From assembly GCA_014905825.1 (NCBI GenBank), contig JACGCN010000005.1, positions 868,001 through 932,000 on the forward strand: 64,000 nucleotides of DNA, given 5' to 3'. The position numbers were made by a program, and so were the translations under genes. Shown here piece by piece: positions 22,852-35,766 of the stretch. Position 1 is the first letter of the stretch. Each line of letters starts with the position of its first letter. The stretch is from Lyophyllum atratum. Lineage: Eukaryota; Basidiomycota; Agaricomycetes; Agaricales; Lyophyllaceae. Under the pieces are notes generated by a model, which was not told the origin of the DNA, searched no databases, and was given only the letters and a program-made list of their open reading frames with translations.

Positions 22852-25013
22852 TTATTTACGGAGCCAGCCTATGCTTGGTGTCAATAACGGTAGCAAAAAA
22901 GCGTGCGTCCGTAGGCGAAAACCTACCATCGTCTCCACTTTGCTCTCAATATCCGAGGAGTGCACTCCCAGTGGCTCTTCTGCTCCACCATCTCGACTGG
23001 AGATCTGCAGGCACATTAGTAAACTGAGATAATCGGCAGATAAAGCTGCTACCCGAATCATGCTTGACGGGTCATCGTGCGTAGCCACTGATGCAAGGCG
23101 GAAGCTTGTGGACATGGCCTCGCTGCTATCTTCCTGTCCCTTGCCCCGCAAGGACTTCCGCGAATTAAGGGTTGCGAGTAGGGAATTTGCGTACACTATT
23201 TTAGAAACATAAATGATATGGCAGAAGCAGGGATGAAGGTCACCTACATTTTCCGATGATGAAATCAAAAGCAAAGGAGTAGAATGAATGGGGCACGGCC
23301 ACGAACTGCAGATGAGACTGGTAAGCGGGCTTGCTCGAGAATCTGGGGAAGGTAACTCACAATAACGACTTCGATAACCGCTACAGCCCTGCAAGCAAGT
23401 TAATAGGCACCAGCAAAGACAGGATGACTAGACCCACGAGGTAAGAATGCATCGATTGATAGCATATACAATGAGTTTGTTGATAATGGTATTGGTATCC
23501 TCATAGTCTGACCGGTTGCTCGCTAAGAGGAGACACAAGGCGGTCGCTATGAAAATGTCTGACAAGATCGCAAAGACTGCGAAAGGTAGCACGCTGATGA
23601 ACTGAAAATGCCGAGGTTAGAAGTATGAAGCGCGGCCAACTGGAAACTTCGGATTACGTTGACTTCTTTCAGCCGGGAGAATTCCTTCTTGAGGAAGCTG
23701 GAAATGCAATGTCGTCAGGATAAAGTTGCACTGTCTGGACTAGCAACTGACAAGAAAACGACAGTTTCTGCAAGAGGGAATTATACCATTAGCGATGCTA
23801 GTGTGTAATGGATGTCCTATAGGGCTGAGCTTACCGATTCCGAGGACTACATGCCCCAACGTGACTTAGCTCCAAGTCTTTCTGATATAGAGTGGCCACA
23901 TGAACTCACAAAAATGTACAAGGACACTTAATCCCTGAATGTTCATAGTCTGTCAGCGACGCTTGATCCCAACATGAAAGATGGCGCGTTGACGTACGAT
24001 GATGCCTGACAGCCACCATTTTAGGCGATCGGGACTCACTGTGAAAGAGTTCAGGTCTCGCAACATGCCTTTACCTCGGTTCGGGGTGCGACGTACGGGT
24101 ATATATGCGTTTGGTGAAAAAACTAAGGCAGGAGATGTGAGTATTGATCAACGGTACAGAGAAAAACAGGCAGTAAGGGCAGCCTACCATTGAACAACAA
24201 ATGCGATGATAATCTACCATATATGTATCAATGTTGATCCCTAGCTGACGCGAAAATTGACTCACATTAATAGCTATAGATGTCTGCCAATGCAAGAATA
24301 TTTAGTTCGACGGTGGGGCATCAGAAATCAACCAGGGATTCACGAATAATGACCTATGGGGATATGGAGGTGAACGATTGATTTGCAGAAGGAGCTTTGT
24401 GTACACGCACCAAGTTCCTTCTAAGAGGTTCTGCACGTTCCCGAAGCCTGATATCTTGGAGAACCGAAATCTCTAAATCGATATCACAGAGGCCATGTCA
24501 AAGAAGGGCGTACAAGATAATGATACATGGTATGGCACACTGTTGGCATAAACGTGGTCAGATTTGGTTGAGTTGAGGTGCCAAGGTGTACAAACTTAGG
24601 ATCACATGTATTGAGTCTAATGTCCTGGTACAACGCGGATGTTAGTGGTGCTATAAAGGACTGCCGGCAATATTGATGAAAATAGAAGCACCATATCGTG
24701 GCCACCTGGGCATGCGTGATGGGTTAGTGGACTTCGTCAATATTTCGATACACGCTTACAAGAAGTTTCAGCCCATATCCATCCTTTGGATAGTATGTGT
24801 AGTAGAAGTATGCCTGGTAGATGTACCAGCGGTAAGAGGATGAACTAAGATGAACAGAGGCGGGAACTACCTGCAAGGTCGTAATGCCGTAGACGCTCAT
24901 GGTCAACAATGCCCCTATGAACATCGCGCCTTTCATCCAACATTAGCATCCACCCACGATCAAGAATGGACGTACAGCTCACCAAAGGTTTGGGCCATAT
25001 CGAGCTGAGGCAT
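22852..25013 (-). CDS. Seven-helix membrane protein, DUF6534 family
   Basis: Assembled from many small exons. The N-terminal exon reads MPQLDMAQTFG and splices (gtgagct..gatgaaag) to AMFIGALLTMSVYGITTLQ, then AYFYYTYYPKDGYGLKLL, LDSIHVILMCHTMYHYL, IIIAFVVQWFFTKRIY, FISVLPFAVFAILSDIFIAT, NTIINKLIVYAINRCIL and FVAVPHSFYSFAFDFIIGKL, ending with YANSLLATLNSRKSLRGK and a charged tail. These are the standard seven-helix pattern and end signature of the large agaricomycete DUF6534 family, often in many copies per genome. No function is established. A probable extra intron (gtagcagctt..gtgcctgcag) removes part of the long open frame near 23050-23005, and the stop could change if another short intron is used at about 22925. 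Confidence 0.8.
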
Positions 25014-26916
25014 ACCAGGCTCGGGATGGCTGCGGGAAACGCAGAGGGTGGTGGCCAAGAGGAAGGGCGTGTCAGTGGTGCAGATGATGGAGAAGAGTCA
25101 TGGACTGGACGTTGTGACCAAAAACGCCTTCGCGTCGAAAATTCCATCTGGATTTTTGGAAGACTGAGCACCTTTGTATCCCGATCACATTCATCAGGGT
25201 CCTACATATGGTCCGCTCTTGATCTCGATCAATTGATCCTACATGCTTCTTTAGACTTTTTGTCAGCTTCTGTGATGATACATAGCCCCATTTTCTATTC
25301 CTGACTGGTGCTCGTCTAGGCTGATTCAAGGCTGATTCATGCAATGCCGCCGATGTTCCCGGGTGTATACTCAAACCCAACTGGAACCGAACCAATTCTT
25401 ACTGCTTGCATGGCTATCCCTTCAAGGAATGCTCGGTGCTGCCAGATTTCACCCTATGCATGTCCACATGGCGCTTCTTACGGTTAGGAGGGCTCCACTG
25501 ATGCGATCCACACACACAAGGTTAGTAGTTACGGCGTAGAGTCTCCAAGTCGCATACACTGACAGTATTTCGGGAAGGCAAGGCGACTTCTTATCAGAGG
25601 GATACGACATTGAATTGGCCATTCGGTGCTTTCCAACTCCGAGGCAGATTTACACGCCAGCGACGCTCATCCGGCTTTGTGGTCACAGGTAAGAATTACG
25701 GCAACAGTGCATCTGGAACAGCTGTCATTCCGGGAACTATTGACGAAATGTGGTTTCCGGGTCAGATGAATCCTGCATACGCTTGCAATCTCTTCGAGAG
25801 AGAATCTGGGCTGACCGGAATAACTTTTTTTGTTAGGTGCGCCTTATAACCAGTACTGATCTATATTCTGATGTTGTTGCCAAGACGAGTCGGGAGTCAA
25901 AGTCTTAAGTTCGAAGTTCCGCGCAGGTCAGGCCAGGCCGCTTCACTTGACAATCTCTACTTTCCTGGTGTCTAAAAACTGATAGGTAATCCCCGCGCCA
26001 AAGACGGCGACCATCTGCTTATGCTTCAAGTTCTAACCTTTTTCTATTCCATCGAATGCGGCGGTCATAATCTACTGCATCCTTTCTTTCTTCGCTCCGT
26101 CAGTCATGGCCAACCCAGACCATCAGCTTGAATGAAAGGCTTGAGAAACCGTCTATCGAGCAAGCCGTGTCTGACATTTCTCCACGGACAACCACCAGAA
26201 AGGAACTATGGCTATGTTACTCTTGACTCGTTGGCAACGCCGGTCTCTCAGAATTCGACTTTGCGCCTTGGCTGTCTATGACTTGACACAGGATCTTGGT
26301 CGGTATATTGGAAGGGAACAAATCTGACGAGAACATAGAGAATAACATCAAGGAACTTGATATCCTTATCGCCTTCTGTGGAGGGCTGTTTCCCTTCCAA
26401 GTTATCTTCAGCTCCGATTCTGATCTTGTAGATAGTTGTGTCCTCGCCTGTTTGCCAGGTCAATGAATCCAGCGCAGTAGGAGAGACTCAGAGACGTACC
26501 TGGTTAAACCTCTATGACGTAGACGAAAATAGTACGGCAACACGAGGCAGTGACGGGACCCAGTCGCGACATGCGAAGCTTGCAAAGCTGTACATCACTG
26601 TTCTAGGTCCCGATGTACACAAGGTGGGATCTCAACCAGATAATCAGTGAGATGAACCAAATATGGACACCTGCAACAAGTCTCGGTCGCACTTCAAATA
26701 AACTCCCCTTCTCTCCATGCTCACGTCTTGCTATACATCGAACTATCTCTCTAGCGATGGTTTGCTTCGCCTCTGTATATCGCACACATGAAGACCACTC
26801 TTTAGCCGATTCTCATCTGGCATCATTTTCACACTGATCACGCGCATGCTTCGTTGACTGGTTCGCCCCTTCTCAGTCTGCCAGGGCCCCCGACTTCAAC
26901 CACATTAAAAATTCAG
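25014..26916. other. 1.9-kb gene-poor divergent region
   Basis: Lies between the divergent DUF6534 and paraoxonase-like genes. I find no convincing gene on either strand. Frames at 25610-25849 (plus) and 26248-26463 (minus) are short and unmatched. An 11-base tandem duplication, aggctgattca, is at 25318-25339. Decayed gene remnants are possible but cannot be shown here. Confidence 0.45.
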
Positions 26917-28294
26917 ATGGTCTCAACGCGTACGCTCGCGTACCTTGCTGGCTTTATCGTGAGCGTCTCCTATCCTCAATACCTGTACGCATGCTGACGG
27001 GCTTGTCATTATCAACCAGAGCATCGTTGTTTGGCGAAGTGGACGCGTCGCGAAAAACTCCATCCTCACCAAGCACGCCTTCCCCGAGGGCTATTATGCT
27101 CAGGGTGACTTCGATACCGATTGCGCGACTCTTAAAGGCGGCCCAGACCTGAAATACTGCGAAGATGCGACCTTCTGGGATCTTCTTGACGCCAAAGGCA
27201 AATTTGTCGATCGCGGTCTTCTGCTTAGCTGCGATGCTGGGCGCAAGTCCTGGAACACAGTCATGGGACCTCTGAGAAATCCCCAACCTCACGGCTCGTT
27301 ATGGTTGTATGAGCCAGACGGGAAGGGAAAGAAGGGCAAAGCCGTCCGAAATCCCTCGAAATTGAAGCGCTTGGAACTGGCTGGATTCCCTGCGGGTCAC
27401 GACTTTCACCCACTAGGCGTAGAGATCTATCCATCCTATGCTGGGAACACCTCTAACCTCTATGTCGTCAATCACGCTCGGGCTCGCACGGTCATTGAGC
27501 AATTCACTCTATCGCCATCCTCCCCGACCGTCGCGAAATACGTCCGAACCCTCGCATCACCCTACTTCCACTCCGCAAACGCCCTTGCCCTCACCTCCCC
27601 AGACTCCTTCTACGTGACCAACGACCACCTCTTCACCCGGCGCCTCCCCTACCTCGGGCACATCCTCCCCATCCTCGAATCCGTCTTTGCCCTCCCTCTC
27701 AGCTTCGTCTCGCACGTCACCCTCTCCCCTCCCTCTTCCTCCCAGCCCCCAATCGAAACACACCAGTTCTCCGCCCTCTTCATCCCGTTCCCCAACGGAA
27801 TCGCCCTATCCCCAGATGGCACCCAAGTTGCCCTAGCTTCCACCACCCTCGGCACAATACTCATCTACTCCCGCAACCCCGCGACGAACGAGCTCACCCG
27901 CATCGACAACGTCCCTGTCCCCTTCACCCCCGATAACATCCGGTATACGCACGATGGCACCGCCCTCCTCGTTGCTGGGCACCCTCACTTCCCTACCCTC
28001 ACCGCCGTTGCCGCCAACAAAACGCTGGCGGCGCCGAGCTGGGTCGTCTCGATTGACATGAGGGCATCGAAATCAGGTGCTCAACCCAAGCAGGATTTCG
28101 ATAGGCAGGCACCGACCTCTGCGAAGGGGAAAGTGCCGCCGGTGGCCGGCAGGGAGATCACGACAATCTTCCAAAGCGATGGGTCCGGCTTCTCTTCTTC
28201 CTCCACCGGGCTGCAAGATCCTGTCACTGGAGCCTTATACGTTACAGGCCTGTACGCTGAGGAAGGTGTCATCGTCTGCCATCCGTCGACATAA
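26917..28294 (+). CDS. Paraoxonase/arylesterase-like six-bladed beta-propeller protein
   Basis: Two exons: 26917-26958 and 27020-28294, joined in phase 0, giving 438 residues. The N-terminus (MVSTRTLAYLAGFI then SIVVWRSGR) is a hydrophobic signal or anchor segment. Propeller motifs of the paraoxonase/SMP-30 superfamily are visible: DFHPLGVEIYP, NLYVVNHARA, HSANALALTSPDSFYVTNDH, FPNGIALSPDGTQVALAS, PDNIRYTHDGTALLVAGHPH and TGALYVTGLYAEEGVIVC. The NDH and PNGIALS motifs carry the Asn/Asp residues that bind calcium in paraoxonases. The protein probably sits in the secretory pathway. The natural substrate (lactone or ester) is unknown. Confidence 0.85.
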
Positions 28295-28724
28295 TGAATG
28301 TAGCGTATTGTATTTCTTGTTAGCGATGTTGTAGTCGGGACTATACCTTGTACAAGCGCAATTCTTGGATGCAGCCTTATAACCTTGGGGCCAATACTAT
28401 CATCATACATTCATTAGTCATCCCATATAAGAAGTGCTACATACATAACCATCAAAAAAATAAGAAAATAAAACGGGGCAATGGATCGTCGAAAAACGCT
28501 GGGGCGATCACAATCCTCTCGAAAATCGAGACAATTAAGAATGACGGGTAGACTGGTCGTTATGCGTGTCGCTAGTCGGAATCGGAGGGAATAATTCATA
28601 CACGGGGGAAAGCGACACACGTTACACTGCGGTGCTATAAATTGGGACGGCAGAAAACAGAATAAGGAAATAGAAGATAATAGCAATGTATGACAGGACC
28701 AAAGGACATGAAGGGGCGTGGGGA
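28295..28724. other. Convergent intergenic region
   Basis: 3' flanks of the paraoxonase-like gene and the Bqt4-like gene. AT-rich in the middle (28440-28530). No gene seen. Confidence 0.55.
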
Positions 28725-30154
28725 TCAGAGGAAACTGGGCAGGAACGCTCTGAAAGTCGGTACAGTAGTCAGTGACGAAGGTATGGCTAGAAAGGGTTTA
28801 AACTCACGCTGCACCCATTCCGAACGCAAAAAACAGCTGCACCCCAAGCCAACCGCTTCGTCCTCGGCTGGAAATCAAACCGTCCGACCCGTTTGTTGGT
28901 CGCAATCGCCCTCTCTCCAATCTCGGGCTCCTTCGGGTTGAACGGTATGGTCTTCAACTCCTCATCCTCCTCCTTCCTCGCCCTCTTCAGACCCGCCGAG
29001 GAAGCCTCAGGCTCACTTTCCATCTCCTCATCTTCATCTTCACTCGATGCCTCCTCCTTCTTGGCCGCCTCCCTCGCAGCTCTCTCCGCTTTGAGTTTCT
29101 GGACCAGGGCTTGTTGTTCAGCGATATCTTGCTCGTGAAGTTCAGATCCCGTGATGCCCTTCTCAATCACCTCCGTCTCCTCATCTACAACCGTCAGATC
29201 AGACCCGCCTGGTGTCACGACTTGTATTTCCTCCCGGCGAGTCGTCTTCGTGGCTTTCGGTGTCCGTGTGACTGAAGTCAGCGGTGCGATGGCCGTTGAT
29301 GACCGCGGAGCAGGGCTCTTGGTACGCGACGAGCGTCGCGGTGGGAACTTCGCAGGCGAAGTGGGCGGCGACACGGGAGCGGGTGCGGGGGATGATTCTT
29401 TCCGTCGCTTCGACGGGTTAGGCTGGCCAGCTGTTGGTGAAGGCGTCGGGAGAGTGGCGGCAGCGTTAGAAGCTCTCAGGGGTTTGGTGGGTAAAACCTC
29501 AGAGGGCGTTTTGGCTGGTGCACCCGATTTTGCAGATCGACGGTAGTTGGCATTTGGGTCCGGTGTCGCTTCAACGACGGCGTTGGTGAGGTCCCCGAGG
29601 CCATAGGTGTCACCTAGCGTTTGTGCGAGTTCCGGGCTCACCCATGTCCCCGCCAGGCGTGTGACTGAGGGGTTCTGAGGGCCACCGTTGTTACCGGACA
29701 AGTTATAAGTATCCTTGACCCATTGCAGCTCATTCCTCTCTTCGATGTCCGGAGCGTTGGGAAAGGCTGCCCGAAACATGGTAGTGAGGCTAACGGCGCC
29801 GGTGTCGAATCGCCGAAGGATGAAAGCATGTCCGGTGGGCTGGTGATACGATGAGGAACGTGCGTGAAGAGGATTCATGATTTGCCATACCGTTGGTGTT
29901 TCAATTTTTAGTCTGCCAACCTGTAGTCCATGAGAGGTTGCACATGTCTATGTCGTTGTGTACTCACCAGGATATCTTGTCCCTGGCAATTCAGGATCTG
30001 ATACTTCACTGGCGGCAACGTGCCCGAGTTTACTGGCGATTCGGATCACGTTGAATAAGCTGGGCGAGAAAGAGAAGGGGGAAAACGCACAGGTAACAGC
30101 GATATGTGGATTAGCATGGCGCACGGGAAGAGGTGGTCGCGGAGAAGGGCCCAT
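28725..30154 (-). CDS. bqt4: Bqt4-like inner nuclear membrane protein with KilA-N/APSES domain, apparent frameshift
   Basis: Exon 1 (30154-30091, MGPSPRPPLPVRHANPHIAVT) and exon 2 (30032-29968, NSGTLPPVKYQILNCQGQDI) lead into an exon starting at 29920 (VGRLKIETPT). A likely 51-base intron follows, then PTGHAFILRRFDTGAVSLTT, RLAGTWVSPELAQTLGDTYG and a disordered Ser/Pro/acidic middle. In fission yeast, Bqt4 ties telomeres to the inner nuclear membrane through this APSES-like domain and a C-terminal membrane anchor. Here the expected anchor (AWGAAVF then FAFGMGAAAFLPSFL, last exon 28749-28725) is readable only if the six-T run at 28828-28833 is counted as five. As written, the frame shifts to CVRNGCS and misses the anchor. 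It is either a sequencing or assembly error, or a real mutation that frees the protein from the membrane. Confidence 0.8.
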
Positions 30155-30933
30155 TGCAGAGGATTACGAGGTCGGCAGTGAAATGAGGCTGTGACTGGTG
30201 GCAGAGATAGGGGAGGACCAAAACATCAACATGAGCCTCAACAATAAACACGCACAAATAAGTAAACGAACGCAGAGGCCGGATCGGCGTTGTCATTGTC
30301 ACCCTGACCTGATCCCAGATGACAAGTTGAGCCTCTTGAGCTTGATTTCCTCCGCCTCGAGAAACTATGTATGCAAATACTATCAGCGGGGTCACTATGA
30401 AAATATCCGCTCCGGTCTGGAAGTCATCCGAGACAACGTGTGGCCCGCTGCGATCCCGACCGGCCATGCAGCGATCAAGAGGCCGGCCTATAAAACCAAG
30501 GCCGAGTTTCTTAAGTTAGTACAACCATATAGCTCTACCTCAGTGGCATCTGGTTATGACTAGAAGAACTCATTGACGTTACCAAGCTCCGTAGCCCGGT
30601 GCCACGCCAGTGCTTCTATGAGGAGTCATTCCTGAACGACTTGTTTTGCTGAAGAGCGCGATCAAAGCAGCTTTACCAACGTTCTCATCCCTCAACGAGA
30701 ACAAATCCAACTACACCGTGCCTGAAACCAGTGAACCGCGAGGTTTTGCTACAACCAGGAGCAGTCTATGCCTGGACTCGGGGACCAAGCATGGGGGACA
30801 TATAGCAAATTGGGCATCTTGGTACCCAAAGGCCTCTGTAAGGCCTCAACATGATCCCAGACATATGTAACATGCTTTCTCTCGTGAAGAAGCAGCGGAG
30901 AAATACCAGAGAGATGATGGATGCATGATTCGA
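30155..30933. other. Intergenic region between PFK 3' end and Bqt4-like 5' end
   Basis: No gene could be supported. A GC-rich palindrome followed by a TATA-like tataaaa is at about 30481-30495 on the plus strand, but no recognisable plus-strand gene follows; frames at 30198-30563 and 30646-30870 have no family features. Confidence 0.45.
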
Positions 30934-33900
30934 TTATTTTAACACGGGACGACCAGCTAATGCCTCAACCAACTCCTTTATTCCCTCCCACCACATATTC
31001 TTTCCTCTTCGATTCTTCATATCCGCATGCTTCAGCATGACCTGCACCGGAACCCATTCGATAGAACTTTGTTGAATCGTGATAACAGCCGCACTTTCCC
31101 CCGTCGCTTGCCTCGTTTTCGCCGGCTGCTGCTGCAACAGAGCGTGGTGTCGCTCGATAAACGCCATACACTTGAGTGACAGCCGCACAGCGCGTGCCCG
31201 GTCCATAGGCGATGGAATGCCACCTTGTAGCATATGTCCAAGGGATGCAGACCGCGCATCAAACAATGTACCACCCTCTTCCTTGAACATCTTCGTGATC
31301 ACTTCGGTTGTGTACACAGAAGAAGCGACCTCGTTTCTAAGTTTCATACTTGAGCAGCAAAAAGAGGCTGCTTGCAAAAAATACTCACCGAATGACGAGT
31401 CGACCTTCGGCTTTGCCTTTCTCATCTAAACCGTATCTCGTCTTCAAGAACTTGACATCTTTTCTCAACATGTCGAGGTTCGTCCCTATCTCCGGAGTGT
31501 AGACCAGAGACGCGCCAGTCTAGGTGAAGGAATCTTCCAGTCAATTCGGATTGCAAGAGTGCCAGCTCTGCTCACCGCTAATGCTCCCATGGTAGCAATG
31601 TACCCGCATTTCCCTCCCTGTGTTTCGACTATGAACACCCGATTCCTGCTCGCGCTGGCACTCTGCTTGATCGCATCGCAAGCATCTACCAATGCATTCA
31701 AACTCGTGTCACTCCCGAGACTGTACTCCGTCATGGGGACATTGTTGCTGATCGTCGCAGGCAGATGCACCATAGGGATATGGAGTGCAGGGTAATGCTT
31801 TCTTCCCTCCTCCAAGATGAGTAGCGCGCTGAAAGCCTCAAAGCCACCAATCATCATCAAGGCCTGGAAATTGAACTCTTGGATTTTCGCAGCGACGGCA
31901 CCGAGGTCGATAGAGGGCAACGCTCGGTTTGTTCCCAACTCTGAGCCACCTCTCACCATCCAGGAATCGACTCCCAGCCAGGATAGCTCGACGACATTAT
32001 CATCAAGGAGACCAAGGAATCCGTTCTGTATCGCGAATGGCGTGTGCCCTTGTCGAAGGCAGTAGCGAACGGCGGTGCGGGTGGCTGCGTTCATTCCGCC
32101 TGCCGGCGCTCCCATGCTAGACCGCGATGTCAATATCATTCACCTAAGTATGAATTGAGACGTACTGCATTATGGCTACCCGGATTCGCTGGAGAGGATA
32201 CAGGGTGAGACGAATATTATCGATGTTTCCCAGCCATACGCACCTGTTCTTTGGGCAAACAGGGCTCGTGTACCAAAGTCGACGTAGCGCTGAACCCCTC
32301 CAGACTCTCGACAAATTCGGGATCTCTCAATGACATGGCCCTTTCGAAGTCCTTCTCATTGACAGCTTGCGCCACAGCCTTGGTCTAAAGGCGAAGTCAA
32401 CACAGAGACAAGGTTAAAGAATGAGCGTCGATACCATTGCAACGGCTTCCATGAGTGGAACTCGCGTGATCTTATTCTCTTGTACTCCAATCATATACGA
32501 TGGCGTGTCTGGAGTAGCCTCAAGCAAGGCTGCCACAGCCTCGACTCCTTGGAGAGTGGGCTTTAGGGCTCTGGTTAGCGCAACGCTGGTATTCCTTGAA
32601 ACGACCTCACCAGGATACGGTCCCACGCGCACGGTCGTCCACCTCTCTGGGTGTGTCCCAGAGTGGTAACACGGGTATCGAGCCCAAGGCGATCACTAAG
32701 CACTCCCTTGACATATTCTGCCTTGATGGGATTGAGTTCGATGTCGATAGCTCCTTCGGCGACAATCACAATCGTCTTGCGTTTGCCGACCTCTCGATGC
32801 TAAGATACCGAGATGTGAACATGTTGTTGATGCACGATAGTGATTGAGACTTACGTGCTGGATGGCTGCACACATCTCATCTTCCCAAGGCATACCCTTC
32901 GGTGGTCGTTCTGGGAGAAAGATGAAGTCTGCACCACCGCTGCGATGCTGTGAGCCTATGGCTTTCAGATTGGGAAAACCAAAACTCACGCTACTCCGGC
33001 GAGGAGTGCCAACCAGCCGCAATGTCTCCCCATTACCTCAATCACGAATGCCCTGGAATGGCTGCTAGCTGTAGAATTGATATTATCCATAGCTTCGCAT
33101 ATACGATGCAAGGCCGTCGGGGCGCCAATGGTCATATCTGTCATTGACATGTCATTATCGATGGACCCGACCAGGCCAACTATCTTGAGGTGAGCGTGCT
33201 GCTCGGCTTGGGCTTCGGTGATTTTGGCTGTCGAAAACGAAGATCACCATACTGCGCATAGGTGGGTGGTAATAGGCGTACCTTGGGAGCGAAGCTCTGC
33301 GATAAGTTTGGGCCATTCTGACCGGAATACGTCGGCACCCGTGAGCGAGCCATCTCCTCCACAAACGACAAGCGCGTGAATGCCTTCTTTTATAAGGTTG
33401 TGAGCGGCGGCCAGACGACCTTCCGGGGTGCGGAATGCGTCCGATCGCGCGGTCCCAATGAGTGTGCCTCCCTAAGAGTAGAAGCCACCTTATCAGGACA
33501 ACTGAGAATCCGCACGAGATCTCACCACTCACCTCGGCAAACCAGCTACGCACATCATCCCAGCCTACTCTGACGATATAGCGACCCTTCAGCGTCCTCC
33601 CACCTGCGTAGTCCCCAGTCCCATCCTTCAGCAAGTTCCCATCTCCAAATCGTAGACTGTTCAGAATATTCGAATGGGAACCTGCCGCCGCAGCGGGAAC
33701 ATTTGGAGGGGGATCGTCTGATCCTGTACCCTGCTTACATTCCGTGTTTCCTCTGACGAGTCCCTCATAGCCTTCGCGCACGATCCACGTTTCGCAACCC
33801 CTGCGCAAAGATGCGCGTCAAAACGTAGATAAGGCATCAAGTGGGTGAAGATGGGGCGAAGCCGTACTTTAGGATGCCTGTTTTCACAATGGAACGCACC

Positions 33901-33953
33901 GCCGCATTCATCCCTGCGCTGTCTCCTCCCGATGTTAAGATGGCGATCTTCAT
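30934..33953 (-). CDS. PFK1: ATP-dependent 6-phosphofructokinase
   Basis: Glycolytic enzyme phosphorylating fructose 6-phosphate. The start ATG gives [20 protein letters not shown], the N-terminal ATP-binding GGD motif, so there is no long N-terminal extension as in budding yeast. The N-half also shows [52 protein letters not shown] (the aspartates of the catalytic loop), [19 protein letters not shown] and [15 protein letters not shown]. The C-half repeats the fold in degenerate form: [63 protein letters not shown] and [19 protein letters not shown]. This is the duplicated eukaryotic layout, with a catalytic N-half and regulatory C-half. Around ten short introns. It ends [11 protein letters not shown]. 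All catalytic motifs are intact. Confidence 0.95.
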
Positions 33954-35766
33954 GATGTCCGTACTGTCACGGTGTCTCCGAGGTGGATTATGATTACTTG
34001 TCGTCGATAGTTATGCGATAAAAGTGGAAATCTAGTGTCTAAGGGTCGCGTTGCTGGAGTCTTGACTGTATCGTTGAGTCGTAGGGGCACAGGCGTCGAG
34101 GACGAACTTGAATCGATGTCCTGCCGCTGTTTGAGTGGAGGTTTCACTTGCCCAAGGTAAATGCCGCCTCACCTAATTTGATTCCGTGCATAGTTGTGAT
34201 CGATATCAATCATTTCGATTCTAGCCTAATACGTCCTCCACATTCTCGAGCTTGTTCGTAGTGTGTCTGCAAGCCATAGGAAGCAGGCTCTGCGGTCGCC
34301 GGGGAAGTAATGTTAGTATCCGCGGGAAGGAATTCCACTTTGGTCTACGTCACGGCGAGAATGGCAGGCTTAGGTAGCCACTGAGTGGTACTCAAAGACG
34401 GGCCACAACTTCCAACTGCGGGTATGTCACAAGGTTGCTGGCATGCGGGTCATGTTTCGCATCCTAACTCTATAATCGCGGCGATGCTGCTGACAGGCTC
34501 AATCTGTGATATTTTCAGTCGAAACATCGTAGGTCCCAGATGCCACTCATTGGCCATGCATGACACCGGTGACATCCAGTCATATGGCTCTCACTGATCC
34601 TGGGGAGGTATCCGCAAAGCTCAAAATAATTCGGTTTCATCGATGCTGGACGAGTCTCAAATCGCTGGTGGTTTCGAAGGATAAATCCGCTTCTCTGAGC
34701 TCTTTGAGATGCAGCACCTCGTGCGCCTTGGATGAGGCGATACTCTCTGGGACGCCGGAATATTAGGTCTGTAGCTCGCCAGTTCCGAAGACTTAAGGTT
34801 CATGTGCACTCGCCATGCGCCACCTCGTCCACATCTCCTTCGCTCAAGTGTAGCCGTCGCTCTCAAGTTCCTGAACACTTTTTCTATTAAAACCGCACGT
34901 ACGCATCCTCCAGGCGCCTTCGAGGGACTAGCTCTTGCTCGCTCGCAGATATCCCCATAATTTGGGCTGGTTGATTATTCGCGTGAAGTAGCCCCCGTGC
35001 TCGGATTTGTACTGTAAGAGGCCGGCTTCATCGTCCTTTCTTCCGATGCTGATAATACGTATTTATAGCGGACTTCAGTGTTTGAAACTGAAGCGTGTAT
35101 CGAAACCATCATCATGGGATCCGTACAAGCCCATTGTGGGCGCTAAGTGGGCGCCGTAATTTTGGGTCTATCTCTCCGAGTCTCACCTCGACAATTTACT
35201 TCATTCAATCTGCCTTCGTGACAGCCTCGTTATCCACCTATCTGGTTTTACTTGTCTATGCTCCTGTTCAAGAAAAATCACCATTGTTCCTGCTCAGTCT
35301 GGGAATCTTCATTCCTCTGCTCGGGGAGTCACGGTGATGGATCACGATCACCGTATGAACCCCCGACGATGCGATAAGGAATCACATATTGCAAATCGCA
35401 CCTGCTCGTAGCAGCATGCCCCGCGTACGCGGCGCCTAAGCAATTTGGGCTGCGTGTATCGCCGTTGATCAGTGGTATCGCCGTTGATCAGCGTTAAAAC
35501 CGGTGAGTTCCACCTCTCGAAAGTCCTTCGTCCTAGAGATATGATTCTTTCGGCGGAGATGCACTCCCGATCAAGAGGGCAGGGGCACAGATTTGATCCT
35601 CGTGTTTCTCGAAAGCGAAGTGGGAGGTGTCCTTCAAGGCTGTACTCCGTTATCACACCGGTGGTCGTTTCGAAACATATATAGATCGCCCAACTCTACG
35701 CATTCTCGTCTAACAGTAACAGACCAGTGGTCAAACCAACACACAATTCTTCACCCCTTTCTCAAA
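33954..35766. promoter_or_regulatory. 1.8-kb divergent region between PFK and the MFS transporter
   Basis: No gene is supported. Structured elements lie in the half nearer the transporter. A 7-base-arm inverted repeat (cttcagt..actgaag) is at 35073-35093. An 8-base-arm inverted repeat (acggtgat..atcaccgt) is at 35331-35354. A 19-base tandem direct repeat, gtatcgccgttgatcagtg and a near copy, is at 35456-35493. They lie about 270-690 bases upstream of the transporter ATG and may be regulator binding sites. Confidence 0.45.

Noticed and set aside
30481..30870. TATA-like box followed by a short plus-strand frame (30646-30870)
   Set aside because: The translated sequence matches no family I know and has no clear exon structure; not enough to call a gene.
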